Assembly: GCA_034409055.1 (NCBI GenBank)
Contig: DAOUMU010000533.1
Span: forward strand, 1-24,184
DNA: 24,184 nt
Direction of reading: 5' to 3'
DNA from: DAOUMU01 sp034409055
Lineage (GTDB): Bacteria; Chloroflexota; Anaerolineae; 4572-78; J111
Below the pieces are notes generated by a model that saw nothing but the letters and a program-made list of their open reading frames with translations, did not search any database and was not told where the DNA came from. This document shows positions 9,901-16,646 of this stretch, piece by piece (within the stretch, counting starts at the first letter, position 1; every line of letters begins with the position of its first letter). The position numbers were made by a program, and so were the translations under genes.

Positions 9901-10151
9901 ATCAAAGGAGGAGTACGGTTCTGCGCAACGATTTGATGGATCAACTCCAACCCATTGTGCTCACCAAGACGGTAGTCGAGCAAACAGAGGTCATGCTGCT
10001 CGTGCTTCATTTTCTCTATGGCTGCTTCATAAGTGGAGACCCATTCGAGATCGAATTGCCACCCTTCGATTTGAGCCAGCAAATTGCGAGTGGTGATATA
10101 ATCTTGTTCGTCATTGTCAACCAGTAAGACGTTCAATTGGCGTCTATCCAT
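6948..10151 (-). CDS. Response receiver with six PAS domains, three near-identical, no kinase or output domain
   Basis: Soluble protein of 1067 residues. It starts with a receiver domain (about 5-123; acceptor Asp59 in LCLLDYRLG; Lys in HLIKNQ). PAS domains follow at about 169-283 and 290-405, then three very similar PAS copies beginning GIPIPTYSW at about 455-568, 625-738 and 831-945. These are linked by coiled-coil segments (AELAKVNEAWQQE). A last PAS lies at about 952-1061. I see no HisKA, HATPase, GGDEF, EAL or DNA-binding domain. The frame is open to an ATG at 10247, but the ATG at 10151 has GGAGG four bases upstream and begins where receivers normally do. The flanking genes are kinases, so it probably receives phosphate from the upstream kinase and acts as a sensory scaffold or phosphate sink; this is inference. 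Confidence 0.9.
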   Translation of the reverse strand: MDRRQLNVLLVDNDEQDYITTRNLLAQIEGWQFDLEWVSTYEAAIEKMKHEQHDLCLLDYRLGEHNGLELIHQIVAQNRTPPLILLTDLEDNHVATEAMEAGVVDHLIKNQISAALLEHSIRYAVRYQQIAANLEKRVEERTSELVAVNKQLQQQIAEYKQREEVLRESSRHYQRLFDIGIYSVEVLDEQGNITDCNTTCERLLGYSREEVIGQHTLSFASDKSKKVFMKKLDLLKDRGYVEGELELVCKDGSTILVWRRSQVIYNEKGALVGSVAYSRDITERMKAVKQISTLARALEQSPMAIMVIDTAGNIEYVNFEFTELTGYTYEEVVGQNLRAFKSGQGPPTDYDHIWNTITTGDEWQGELHNLKKDGEAYWELVTITPMFNAQGMLTHFIVAQEDITVRKQVEAEEVHSQRRVGDLLTGHISDLTTANEALQREIAERKRVEEALRRSRARLEAQYKGIPIPTYSWQRIGEDFVLVDYNHTAEKATQGRIADFMGKTASEVFKDRPQVLADFARCFAEKTIVKREAPYRLVTTGETRHFVTTYNFVSPDLAIVHIEDITEHKRVEAKLKQCRGQLEVSAAEYKAELAKVNEAWQQEISKRERVVRESEERVKQVASNIDERLKEQYRSIPIPTYSWQMIGGEFVLVDFNDAAAKAMGRIVDFLGKTASEIFKDRPQILADFAQCFNEKRMIKREAPYQLVTTGETRYFVTTYNFIPPNLVIDHIEDITEHKQMEAELKQYRGQLQVLSAEYKAELAKVNEAWQQEVSKREQAEQALYQVEAELKKHQKHFEDLVGKQTSELTKANEQLQRALTQHEQAEKSMREARTRLKVQYKGIPIPTYSWHRVGEDFILVDYNNAAEKASQGRIVDFMGKTANEIFKDRLQVLADFGRCFDEKRTIKREAPYQLVTTGETRCFVTTYNFVPPNLVIVYIDDITEQKRTEEALQVSEEQFELVCRFSPDITLTFVNAAYCWYFNQDREELIGRFLPFVFDEELEKVKTHFASLDQKNPVGTIEYRVTKPNGTIRWQQWLNRAVFDRQGQLVEYQSVGQDITRCKEAKP
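7314..8765 (-). repeat. Three in-gene PAS repeats of about 320 bp
   Basis: Copies lie at about 8445-8765, 7938-8255 and 7314-7634. Each encodes GIPIPTYSW, VDFxGKTASEIFKDR-like, REAPYQLVTTGETR and FVTTYNF. The first two copies share the following linker (YKAELAKVNEAWQQE) almost word for word, pointing to a recent duplication of domain plus linker. The third copy has a different, longer linker before it. Confidence 0.85.
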
Positions 10152-10265
10152 ATTACCTCCAGCTCTACTAAAACAATCCGGCCGAGTGAAATAGGGTACG
10201 CCCACGTCTGCAAAGTCCCCACCCATTATTCTGCTTTGTTTTGACATGGGGTTAGGTTTCAGCTC

Positions 10266-11399
10266 TTATTCAACAGCCGTTTTGGTCGGATCATGTACGG
10301 TATGCTCTACCCCCGGCAAAGTAAAGCTAAAAACACTACCCTGTCCCACTTCACTTTGCACGCCAACCTGCCCTCCGAGCTTCTCGACAATATGCCGAAC
10401 AATGGATAATCCCAGCCCATGCCCCTCAGCCCGCACCCGGCTCAGTTGAGTAAAAGGGGTGAACAAGCGAGTTTGCTCCTCCGGGGCCAGGCCGGCTCCA
10501 TTGTCGCGTACCCAAAAGCGAACCGCCATACCACCGGACTGAACGTCGGCTCCCAACTCGACCCGAGGAGGCTGTCCCCCATATTTCAGGGCGTTACTGA
10601 TGTAGTTGACCCACACTTCCTCTATCCAGGGACCATAGCCTAAAGCAACCGGCCAGGTAGGAGGTAAGATAATTTCGGCCTGTTTCTCTTTAATCGTATA
10701 GCTCAAACGTTGTTGAGCTTCAGCCACAATATCGGCCATATCGAGTGGCTCAAACTCCACCTCTGTATCACGCACTTCAGCCAGTAGCAATAACTCTTCA
10801 ATAATATTGCTCATCTTGCTGCCGCTCTGCAGAATAATTCCCACCAGTTGCCGAACTTCCTCGTTTGACTTGACCGTATCAAGCTCATCCAAGATACCAG
10901 CCGCGCCGATGATCACGTTCAAGGGTGCTTTTAGGTCGTGGGCTACGGTGTGCGCAAAACTGTCCAGCTCCTGAATAAGTTTTTGTTGAGCTTCCTCCGC
11001 CTTGATGCGTTCGGTAACATCACGCAAAGTGATGAGGATAGCGGTATCATTTTGCCAGGGTACTAATTTAAAGGTCAAATCCATTGGGCAGACAGAGCCA
11101 TCGACTCGTAGAAACTGTTGCGCCTCTAAAGCAATACCATGCACACGAAGCTGTTCGATGTCTGTTTTTGACGATTCTTTTTTTGGCGGAAAAAGATTAG
11201 AAAAGGGTTGGCCAATCAGCGCTTCTCTTTCGTAACCTAAAACATCATGGACAGTTTGGTTAATGTCAAGAATCTGTCCGCCCTGACCATCAACAATCAA
11301 AATCACGTCGAGAGATTCATGGAAGATCAAATTAAATTTATCTTGCGATTCTTGTAGAGCGGCTTGAGTTTCAGCAAGTTGAGATTGCAATTCCTTCAT
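10266..11399 (-). CDS. Soluble PAS-domain sensor histidine kinase
   Basis: Cytosolic histidine kinase of 377 residues from the chosen start. A short coiled coil is followed by one PAS domain (about 20-130, ending DVTER), a HisKA region with FAHTVAHDLKAPL (phosphorylated His154) and a HATPase with NYISNALKYGG, DNGAGL and GHGLGLSIV. There is no membrane segment. The frame extends to a TTG at 11468, but a good minus-strand promoter has its -10 box at 11468-11473, so transcription would start below that codon. The ATG at 11399 with an upstream AAAGAGG is the likely start; a TTG at 11405 is an alternative with better spacing. It is the first gene of the minus-strand signalling series. The receiver-PAS protein encoded next, which lacks its own kinase domain, is the obvious partner. 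Confidence 0.9.
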   Translation of the reverse strand: MKELQSQLAETQAALQESQDKFNLIFHESLDVILIVDGQGGQILDINQTVHDVLGYEREALIGQPFSNLFPPKKESSKTDIEQLRVHGIALEAQQFLRVDGSVCPMDLTFKLVPWQNDTAILITLRDVTERIKAEEAQQKLIQELDSFAHTVAHDLKAPLNVIIGAAGILDELDTVKSNEEVRQLVGIILQSGSKMSNIIEELLLLAEVRDTEVEFEPLDMADIVAEAQQRLSYTIKEKQAEIILPPTWPVALGYGPWIEEVWVNYISNALKYGGQPPRVELGADVQSGGMAVRFWVRDNGAGLAPEEQTRLFTPFTQLSRVRAEGHGLGLSIVRHIVEKLGGQVGVQSEVGQGSVFSFTLPGVEHTVHDPTKTAVE

Positions 11400-11461
11400 T
11401 AACAAATTATCCTCTTTCCTACGATAAGTTATTATATTCCTCCAGACCGGGTAATTATCTT

Positions 11462-11491
11462 TTGACAATTATAACACGGGCACATTACAAT
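11462..11491 (+). promoter_or_regulatory. Plus-strand promoter overlapping the divergent one
   Basis: TTGACA (11462-11467), an 18-base spacer and TACAAT (11486-11491). The predicted start is near 11498, at or just before the GGGAGG ribosome site of the small ORF at 11510, so the leader would be very short. The overlap with the minus-strand promoter suggests the two exclude one another. Confidence 0.5.
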
Positions 11492-11496
11492 GTCTA
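11468..11496 (-). promoter_or_regulatory. Promoter of the signalling gene series
   Basis: On the minus strand TAGACA is followed, after 17 bases, by a perfect TATAAT (11473-11468). This predicts a transcript start near 11461, inside the open frame but upstream of the preferred kinase start at 11399. The signal overlaps a plus-strand promoter almost completely. Confidence 0.6.
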
Positions 11497-11509
11497 TGGG
11501 AGGTAAAGC

Positions 11510-11761
11510 ATGGAGCGTAACATTTGGGCCCCATGTGGCCCCCAATTACCAATCTCTAATTACCCACTTGAATTCATTTACCAGGCCCTGCCGGAGATAG
11601 TCAAGGCCGATCTACCTGAGATCTACTTTATGCCGGACCTGGTTAATCACTCCCAAACTCGTAACCTGACCCGCAAACTGATTGAGCGCGGGTTCAGCGA
11701 CGAGGATATTGAGAAGATTCTGTACGGAAATTTTATGCGTATTTTTAGAGAGTTGTTGTAG
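11510..11761 (+). pseudogene. C-terminal remnant of a membrane dipeptidase (peptidase M19)
   Basis: ORF of 83 residues. The last 40 (PDLVNHSQTRNLTRKLIERG and on through SDEDIEKILYGNFMRIF) match the C-terminal helix pair of renal/membrane dipeptidases, where the pattern is roughly NLxxxLLxRGxSxxDIxKILGGNxLRVF. The zinc-binding catalytic barrel, about 280 residues, is missing. Codons 1-40 are not clearly dipeptidase sequence. Even so, the ORF has a GGGAGG ribosome site six bases before its ATG and a promoter-like sequence just upstream. It is most likely a decayed gene; a short expressed tail protein is possible. It lies between the divergent kinase and the GntR regulator. Confidence 0.55.
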
Positions 11762-11825
11762 ACCACAAACGTATGCCGGTATGGCAGGTTTTGTTATACC
11801 AGGTGAACTAACCAGTAGCTAAATT

Positions 11826-11855
11826 TTGACAAAGATATGGTGTCCGTGTTAAACT
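11826..11855 (+). promoter_or_regulatory. Promoter of the GntR regulator gene
   Basis: TTGACA (11826-11831), an 18-base spacer and TAAACT (11850-11855). The predicted transcript start falls within the palindrome that follows, so a bound repressor would block it. Confidence 0.55.
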
Positions 11856-11857
11856 AT

Positions 11858-11881
11858 ATTTGTCTAGTCGTATAGACAAAT
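11858..11881. promoter_or_regulatory. Operator palindrome, probably for the HutC-type regulator
   Basis: Perfect 9-bp arms ATTTGTCTA and TAGACAAAT are separated by six bases (GTCGTA). The GTCTA/TAGAC half sites resemble those of HutC-subfamily GntR regulators, which bind GTNTANAC-like palindromes. It sits at the predicted transcript start, 17 bases before the regulator gene, which suggests autorepression. I found no second full copy before the transporter genes. Confidence 0.65.
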
Positions 11882-11897
11882 TTGTTCAAAGACGAGC

Positions 11898-12638
11898 ATG
11901 ATGCCACTCAAATCAGGCCCCCTACCCAAATATCATCAGCTAATCGAAATTCTACGGCAGCAGATTGTCTCCGGGGAGTTGAAGCCTAATGACCAACTGC
12001 CCACTGAAGAGGTGTTGTGTCAAGCATACGGCGTTAGCCGGGGAACAGTGCGCCAGGCGATTCACAATTTGGTTCAGGAAGGGTTAATCCGACGGGAGCA
12101 AGGACGGGGCACATTCGTTAACCCCCTCCGCCGGGCGTCGCCCTTTTTTATGCTGGCCAGCTTTGACGAGGATATGCGGCGGCAGCACCGTCGTCCCAAT
12201 ACCCGCCTGTTGGCATTAGAGGTAATTCCGGCTACACCGGCCATCGCCGAGCGTCTCGCCCTGGCCACTGGCGAACCGGTGATTCACGTCGTCCGGCTAC
12301 GACTGGCCGACGACCAGCCGGTCATCCACGAAACCCGTTATCTGGCTCAAGTTCTTTGCCCTTCCCTGACAAATGAGGACCTGGAGACCGAATCCATCCA
12401 CTGGCTGTTAATTCATAAATATCATCTACCGCTGGTACGTATGACCCACACCATAGAAGTTTGTATTTTATCATCTGCACAGGCCCACCTGCTACAAGTT
12501 GAACCGGGTACGGCTGCTTTTTACGTGGATCGCCTGACCTATACCGTGGATGAAACAGGCAAACGGCCGGCTGTCTGGTACCAGGCCATCTACCGGGGGG
12601 ATAATTATCACTTTACGGCGGAGGTTCAAGCCTCATGA
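11898..12638 (+). CDS. GntR-family regulator, HutC/UTRA subfamily
   Basis: DNA-binding regulator of 246 residues. Residues about 9-75 form the GntR winged helix: LRQQIVSGELKPNDQLPTEE, then YGVSRGTVRQAIHNLVQEGL and the wing RREQGRGTFV. Residues about 90-240 form a UTRA ligand domain (PAIAERLALATGEPVIHVVRLRLADDQPVIHETRYL; AFYVDRLTY near the end). Such proteins, for example HutC, usually release DNA on binding a pathway metabolite such as urocanate. The adjacent hut and transporter genes make it the likely local repressor, with urocanate a plausible ligand; this is inference. Two ATGs are adjacent at the start (11898 and 11901), both with a weak ribosome site. A perfect palindrome lies just upstream. 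The first transporter gene begins 124 bases downstream with no strong terminator between. Confidence 0.9.
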   Translation: MMPLKSGPLPKYHQLIEILRQQIVSGELKPNDQLPTEEVLCQAYGVSRGTVRQAIHNLVQEGLIRREQGRGTFVNPLRRASPFFMLASFDEDMRRQHRRPNTRLLALEVIPATPAIAERLALATGEPVIHVVRLRLADDQPVIHETRYLAQVLCPSLTNEDLETESIHWLLIHKYHLPLVRMTHTIEVCILSSAQAHLLQVEPGTAAFYVDRLTYTVDETGKRPAVWYQAIYRGDNYHFTAEVQAS

Positions 12639-12652
12639 TAAGATAAATTATG

Positions 12653-12709
12653 TAGGGGAAGTTGCTACTTGCCCGTAGCGCCGTCGACAAGTTAGCAACT
12701 TGTCTTACA
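12653..12709. repeat. Intergenic palindrome of GTAGGGG type
   Basis: TGTAGGGGAAGTTGCTACTTG on the left pairs with CAAGTTAGCAACTT and a terminal CTTACA on the right, with one bulge. A second, smaller palindrome, ACAAGTT-AGC-AACTTGT, is embedded in the right arm. No T-run follows directly, so I read it as a dispersed palindromic repeat rather than a terminator of the regulator gene. An effect on read-through into the transporter genes is possible. Confidence 0.55.
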
Positions 12710-12761
12710 AAAAAGAAAATTTTTTATAGTATTAAATTATACCTAGTAAGGAGCAAGGGAG

Positions 12762-14015
12762 ATGAAACACAAAATCAACTTAATAGTTATCGTTCTATTA
12801 ATAGGAGTGGGTCTATTGGCCGCTCAATGTGGGCCGGCCACTGAGGCTCCACCAGAGCAAGCCACCGAAGCACCGGCTGAAGCAGCTACCGAAGCACCGG
12901 CTGAAGCAGAAGAGGAGCCGGTAGCCGCCGAAGAAGGTCCCATTAAGATAGGTTTCTTCTCGCCGACGACCGGCTTTGCGGCGGCGGACGGAACCAGCGC
13001 TCTACAGTCAGCCCAGTTGGCCGTGAAAATGATCAACGACCAGGGCGGTGTCCTGGGCCAAGCCATTGAGTTGGTCTACTACGACGACTCGGCCAAGCCG
13101 GATCAGGCTTCATCCATTGCCCGCAAGCTGATTGAACAGGACGGGGTGGTGGCCGGCATCAGTGGCTCCTACTCCGGGGCCACCCGCGCCGCAGCCCCCA
13201 TCTTCCAGGAGGCCGGCATTCCCATGGTCTCGGCCTATGCTATTCACCCCGAAATCACAGCCACGGGCGACAAGATTTTCCGGGTGGGCACCCTGGCTAC
13301 CGTCCAGGGCCGGGTTGGAGCCGAGTTGGTCGGCAACGTCCTGAACGCCAAGAAGGTGGCCATTCTGACCATCGACAACGACTTTGGCGTATCGCTGACT
13401 GAAGGCTTCAAGCAGCATGCCCAGGAGTTGGGGTTGGAGATTGTCCTCGAAGAGAAGTATCCCCTGGGAGAGACCGAATTCCGCCCTATTATCGGCAAGA
13501 TCATTGCCGCTGAACCGGATGCGGTCTATGCCACCGGCTACTACAACGAAGCCGCCAACCTGGTCAGCCAGGCCGTTGACGAGGGCCTCGAAGCCCAGAT
13601 TATCGGCCAGGAGGGCTACGACTCACCCAAGTTCATCGAGTTAGCCGGCCCGGCCGCCGAGGGGGTGATTATCACTACCGACCTGAACCGGGACAGTGAA
13701 CGCCCGATGACCAAGATGTTCCTGGAGCAATACCAGGCCGAATATGGCGAAGAAGCCGATATGGTCGGCGCCTCGGCCTTTGATGCCATCCAGGTCTTGG
13801 CCTATGCCATCAAAACGGCCGGCAGCACCGATCCCGGAGCCATCACCCAGGCCATTGCCGGCTTGAAGGACTTCGAGGAGGTGGCCAGTGGTCCCTTCTG
13901 GTACTACACCGGCGGACGTGAGGTGGTCCGTCCTGTCAGCTCTCAAGTAGTCAAAGACGGCGCTTTCCACCTCTTCCACGAGTTTGAGGAGAAGGAGTTG
14001 GTTGAGGCTAAATAG
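12762..14015 (+). CDS. Liv-type ABC transporter substrate-binding lipoprotein
   Basis: Extracytoplasmic binding protein of 417 residues, of the type 1 periplasmic-binding fold used by branched-chain amino acid (LivJ/K) importers. Residues 1-23 are a signal sequence ending LLAAQC, so Cys24 is a probable lipid anchor, although Gln just before the Cys is not the usual Gly/Ala/Ser. A low-complexity Ala/Glu/Pro linker follows (TEAPAEAATEAPAEAEEE). The binding domain starts at about residue 59 with IKIGFFSPTTGFAAADG and contains LAVKMINDQGGVLG, VAGISGSYSGA, and VYATGYYNEA. The ligand is not readable from sequence; position ahead of hut genes suggests histidine, urocanate or a related compound. The ribosome site is within AAGGAGCAAGGGAG directly upstream. 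It is the first gene of the transporter-hut run. Confidence 0.92.
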   Translation: MKHKINLIVIVLLIGVGLLAAQCGPATEAPPEQATEAPAEAATEAPAEAEEEPVAAEEGPIKIGFFSPTTGFAAADGTSALQSAQLAVKMINDQGGVLGQAIELVYYDDSAKPDQASSIARKLIEQDGVVAGISGSYSGATRAAAPIFQEAGIPMVSAYAIHPEITATGDKIFRVGTLATVQGRVGAELVGNVLNAKKVAILTIDNDFGVSLTEGFKQHAQELGLEIVLEEKYPLGETEFRPIIGKIIAAEPDAVYATGYYNEAANLVSQAVDEGLEAQIIGQEGYDSPKFIELAGPAAEGVIITTDLNRDSERPMTKMFLEQYQAEYGEEADMVGASAFDAIQVLAYAIKTAGSTDPGAITQAIAGLKDFEEVASGPFWYYTGGREVVRPVSSQVVKDGAFHLFHEFEEKELVEAK

Positions 14016-14040
14016 TCTAACTGAAGCATGAAGTGAATAG

Positions 14041-14064
14041 GGGGCACGGCTTGTACCGTGCCCC
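14041..14064 (+). promoter_or_regulatory. Strong hairpin between binding-protein and permease genes
   Basis: GGGGCACGG, loop CTTGTA, CCGTGCCCC: nine perfect pairs, almost all GC. No U-tract follows. Such hairpins after the binding-protein gene of ABC operons often stabilise the upstream message and lower permease expression. It also resembles dispersed GTAGGGGC palindromes, so may be a repeat put to use. Confidence 0.6.
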
Positions 14065-14086
14065 TGATTGTTGGATGGAGATAGGT

Positions 14087-14956
14087 ATGCCCTTTTTTCA
14101 GAATCTCTCTAATGCCTTGGTCCTGGCCAGTACCTACATCTTGATGGCAATCGGCCTGAACATGGTCTACGGTGTCCTAAAGATACTGCATATTGCCCAT
14201 GCGGCGGTTTATACCGTGGGTGCTTTTGTAGCCTTGTTGGTCTTTACCTGGGTCGGTAACTTCTGGCTGGCTTTGTTGGTGGCAATGGCCGCCAGTGGCC
14301 TGATGGGGGTACTCATCTACCGGGGTGTCTATTTCTACATACTGGATGCACCACGAACTGTACCCCTGATTGCCAGTATTGGCTTGTTTGTCATGTTTAC
14401 CGACTTGCTGCAAAAAGATTTCTTGATGGGACCGTATCAACAAGCCCTACCAGCCGGAGGGGCAGGCATGCCCCGGATTAGAACAGAGTTCTTTTCGGTG
14501 ACTCCCAAACAAATGCTGATTCTGGTGGTGACGGTGGCCCTGTTGGTCATTGTTTATCTGATCCTCAGTCGAACCCGGGTGGGGCTGGGCTGGAAGGCGG
14601 CCGCGATGGACCGAGAAATGGCCGGCGCCGTGGGAGTCAATCTAAACCGGGTGGTGGCCCTTAATTTCTTCCTCGGGTCGGCTCTGGCTGGCGCAGCCGG
14701 GGTGTTGGTCGGCGTGTACAATAACAGTGTTTTTGCCACGATGGGTGATCTGCCCTCCTACAAAGCCTTCATTATCATTGTGTTGGGGGGTATGGGCAGC
14801 CTGCCCGGCACAATTGCGGCCAGCCTGCTGCTGGCCATTGTTGAGAATTTTCTGGTGGCTTCGGTGGGCTATGTACTGCCCCGTGATGCCATTGCCTTTC
14901 TGATACTCATTCTGATGCTTATGTTTAGACCACACGGCTTGCTGGGACAGGAGTAG
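14087..14956 (+). CDS. Branched-chain-type ABC transporter permease (LivH-like)
   Basis: Integral membrane permease of 289 residues, one half of the channel of a Liv-type importer. It has about eight hydrophobic segments and the family hallmarks LNMVYGVLKILHIAHAAVY near the N-terminus and AFIIIVLGGMGSLPGTIAAS near the C-terminus, which includes the ATPase contact region. The open frame begins upstream at 14033, but those residues cross the hairpin and look non-coding. The ATG at 14087 has GGAG six bases before it and gives the usual N-terminus MPFFQNLSNALVLAS, while an ATG at 14075 lacks a ribosome site. The partner permease gene starts ten bases after this stop. Confidence 0.93.
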   Translation: MPFFQNLSNALVLASTYILMAIGLNMVYGVLKILHIAHAAVYTVGAFVALLVFTWVGNFWLALLVAMAASGLMGVLIYRGVYFYILDAPRTVPLIASIGLFVMFTDLLQKDFLMGPYQQALPAGGAGMPRIRTEFFSVTPKQMLILVVTVALLVIVYLILSRTRVGLGWKAAAMDREMAGAVGVNLNRVVALNFFLGSALAGAAGVLVGVYNNSVFATMGDLPSYKAFIIIVLGGMGSLPGTIAASLLLAIVENFLVASVGYVLPRDAIAFLILILMLMFRPHGLLGQE

Positions 14957-14965
14957 ACAATAGCG

Positions 14966-15883
14966 ATGAGTGGATACGTTATCAGTGTGGCGGTTTTTGT
15001 GGGTATCTGGGTGACGCTGGCCCTCAGTCTAAATATTCTGACCGGCTATGCTGGTCAGGTATCGTTAGGGCACGCGGCCTTTTTTGGCATTGGTGCCTAT
15101 GCCTCGGCGGTTCTGGCAGTCCGTTACGGCCAACCTTTTTGGATTGATTTTCTGGGAGCTATTCTTATCACCGGCCTGGCCGGCACAATCCTCGGCCTGC
15201 CCAGTCTGCGCGTGCGCCACGATTTCCTGGTGTTGGCCACGATCGGCATCAACTTTGTGGTGGTGGCTGTTTTTAAATATGTTGACTTTTTTGGCGGCGC
15301 AATGGGATTGGTTAATATTCCAGCCCCGACGCTATTCGGGGCAACCTTTCGAGGGGGACTACCCTACCTGGCCTTGGTGTGGGCCTATGTGCTTTTTACC
15401 TGGTTGGTAAGTTGGTATCTATCCAAAACATGGATAGGCCTGGCCTTTCACACCATTCGCCTGGACGAAGATGCGGCGGCGGCCGTGGGGGTAAGTGCAC
15501 CCCGTTTCAAGATTTACGCCTTTGGTATTAGCGCGGCCCTGGCCGGTGGGGCTGGCTCTCTTTACGGCCATTTCATCGGCAGTATTTTTCCCGATACTTT
15601 TGTCTTCGTCGAATCTATTGCTGTGCTATCTATGGTTGTTTTCGGTGGTGTCGGGACCTTGCGTGGTCCAATTCTGGGGGCCATCATCTTGAAAGCCGCG
15701 CCAGAAATGTTACGCTTTGTTCAGGATTATCGCTTCACCCTGTATGGCGCTCTGCTGGTGTTGATGATGCTTTTCCAGCCTATGGGCCTTATTGGTAATG
15801 GTAGCTGGCTTTGGCGTAATCTGCCCCACCTTTTCACGAGTCATCGTCGTCGCCAGACTGCCTCGCAGGAGGCTCCTCAATGA
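14966..15883 (+). CDS. Branched-chain-type ABC transporter permease (LivM-like)
   Basis: Second membrane permease, 305 residues, with about eight to nine membrane segments. Typical LivM signatures are LSLNILTGYAGQVSLGHAAFFGIGAYASA near the start, LRVRHDFLVLATIGIN, and MVVFGGVGTLRGPILGA late in the protein. It pairs with the LivH-like protein to form the channel. The C-terminus is a short basic cytoplasmic tail (HRRRQTAS). GGAG lies about a dozen bases before the ATG. The last four bases (ATGA) overlap the start of the ATPase gene, so the two are translationally coupled. Confidence 0.93.
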   Translation: MSGYVISVAVFVGIWVTLALSLNILTGYAGQVSLGHAAFFGIGAYASAVLAVRYGQPFWIDFLGAILITGLAGTILGLPSLRVRHDFLVLATIGINFVVVAVFKYVDFFGGAMGLVNIPAPTLFGATFRGGLPYLALVWAYVLFTWLVSWYLSKTWIGLAFHTIRLDEDAAAAVGVSAPRFKIYAFGISAALAGGAGSLYGHFIGSIFPDTFVFVESIAVLSMVVFGGVGTLRGPILGAIILKAAPEMLRFVQDYRFTLYGALLVLMMLFQPMGLIGNGSWLWRNLPHLFTSHRRRQTASQEAPQ

Positions 15884-16620
15884 GTACTTTAAAGGTGAAA
15901 CGAGTCCACAAACGATTTGGAGGCTTGCAGGCCCTGCGTGACGTATCTTTGGAAACCGAGCGTGAAATCTTGGGCTTAATTGGACCCAATGGGGCCGGTA
16001 AAACCACCCTCTTTAACGTCATTTCCGGCTTCTTATCGCCAACAGAGGGGGAGGTTCACTACAACCGTCATTCCATCCACCATTATCGTCCCCACCAGAT
16101 TGTGGAACTGGGCATTGCCCGTACTTTTCAAATTGTGAAACCCTTTAGCGACCTGACGGTGCTGGAGAATGTTCTCAGTGGGCATGGTATGCCCACCTAT
16201 CCAAGTTGGCAAGCATTTTTTAAACGTTATCACACCTCGATTACCGAGCAGGTAGCTCACGATATTCTGGAGTTAACCGGCCTGACTCCTTGGAGAGATG
16301 TACTGGCCAGCAGCCTGCCTATTGGCCTGCAACGGCGATTGGAAATTGCCCGGTCTCTGGCCACGGGGCCAGACCTGTTGCTACTTGACGAACCGGCGGC
16401 CGGCCTCACTGCACAAGAAGCAGCAGAACTGGTCACCCTTATTCGAGTATTGTACGAACAAAGCAAGAGTATCATCGTCATTGAACACAACATGGCCTTT
16501 GCTATGAGTTTGTGTCAGCGAGTTATTGTGCTGGCCCAAGGTGAAATCATTGCCCAGGGTACACCGGCCCAGATACAAACTAACGAGGAGGTTATCAACG
16601 TTTATCTGGGACAGAGATGA
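15880..16620 (+). CDS. ABC transporter ATP-binding protein (LivG-like)
   Basis: Cytoplasmic ATPase of 246 residues powering the importer. Walker A is GPNGAGKTT (about residues 33-41), the Q-loop lies in GIARTFQIVKPF, Walker B is LLLLDEPAAGL, and the switch His is in VIEHNMAFA. The signature motif reads LPIGLQRRLEIAR; LivG proteins usually have LPYGxQRRLEIAR, so the Ile and Leu are small departures but the key Gly is kept. Together with the second ATPase it forms the heterodimer typical of Liv-type transporters. It overlaps the LivM-like gene by four bases. Confidence 0.94.
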   Translation: MSTLKVKRVHKRFGGLQALRDVSLETEREILGLIGPNGAGKTTLFNVISGFLSPTEGEVHYNRHSIHHYRPHQIVELGIARTFQIVKPFSDLTVLENVLSGHGMPTYPSWQAFFKRYHTSITEQVAHDILELTGLTPWRDVLASSLPIGLQRRLEIARSLATGPDLLLLDEPAAGLTAQEAAELVTLIRVLYEQSKSIIVIEHNMAFAMSLCQRVIVLAQGEIIAQGTPAQIQTNEEVINVYLGQR

Positions 16621-16646
16621 CAGAGGGGCTACCGATGGAGAGCTAA

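Noticed and set aside
10152..10247. N-terminal extension of the receiver-PAS protein
   Set aside because: The added 32 residues have no receiver character and no ribosome site, while the ATG at 10151 has GGAGG.
12659..12702. Terminator of the GntR gene
   Set aside because: The stem is real, but no T-run follows on the + strand; better explained as a dispersed palindrome.
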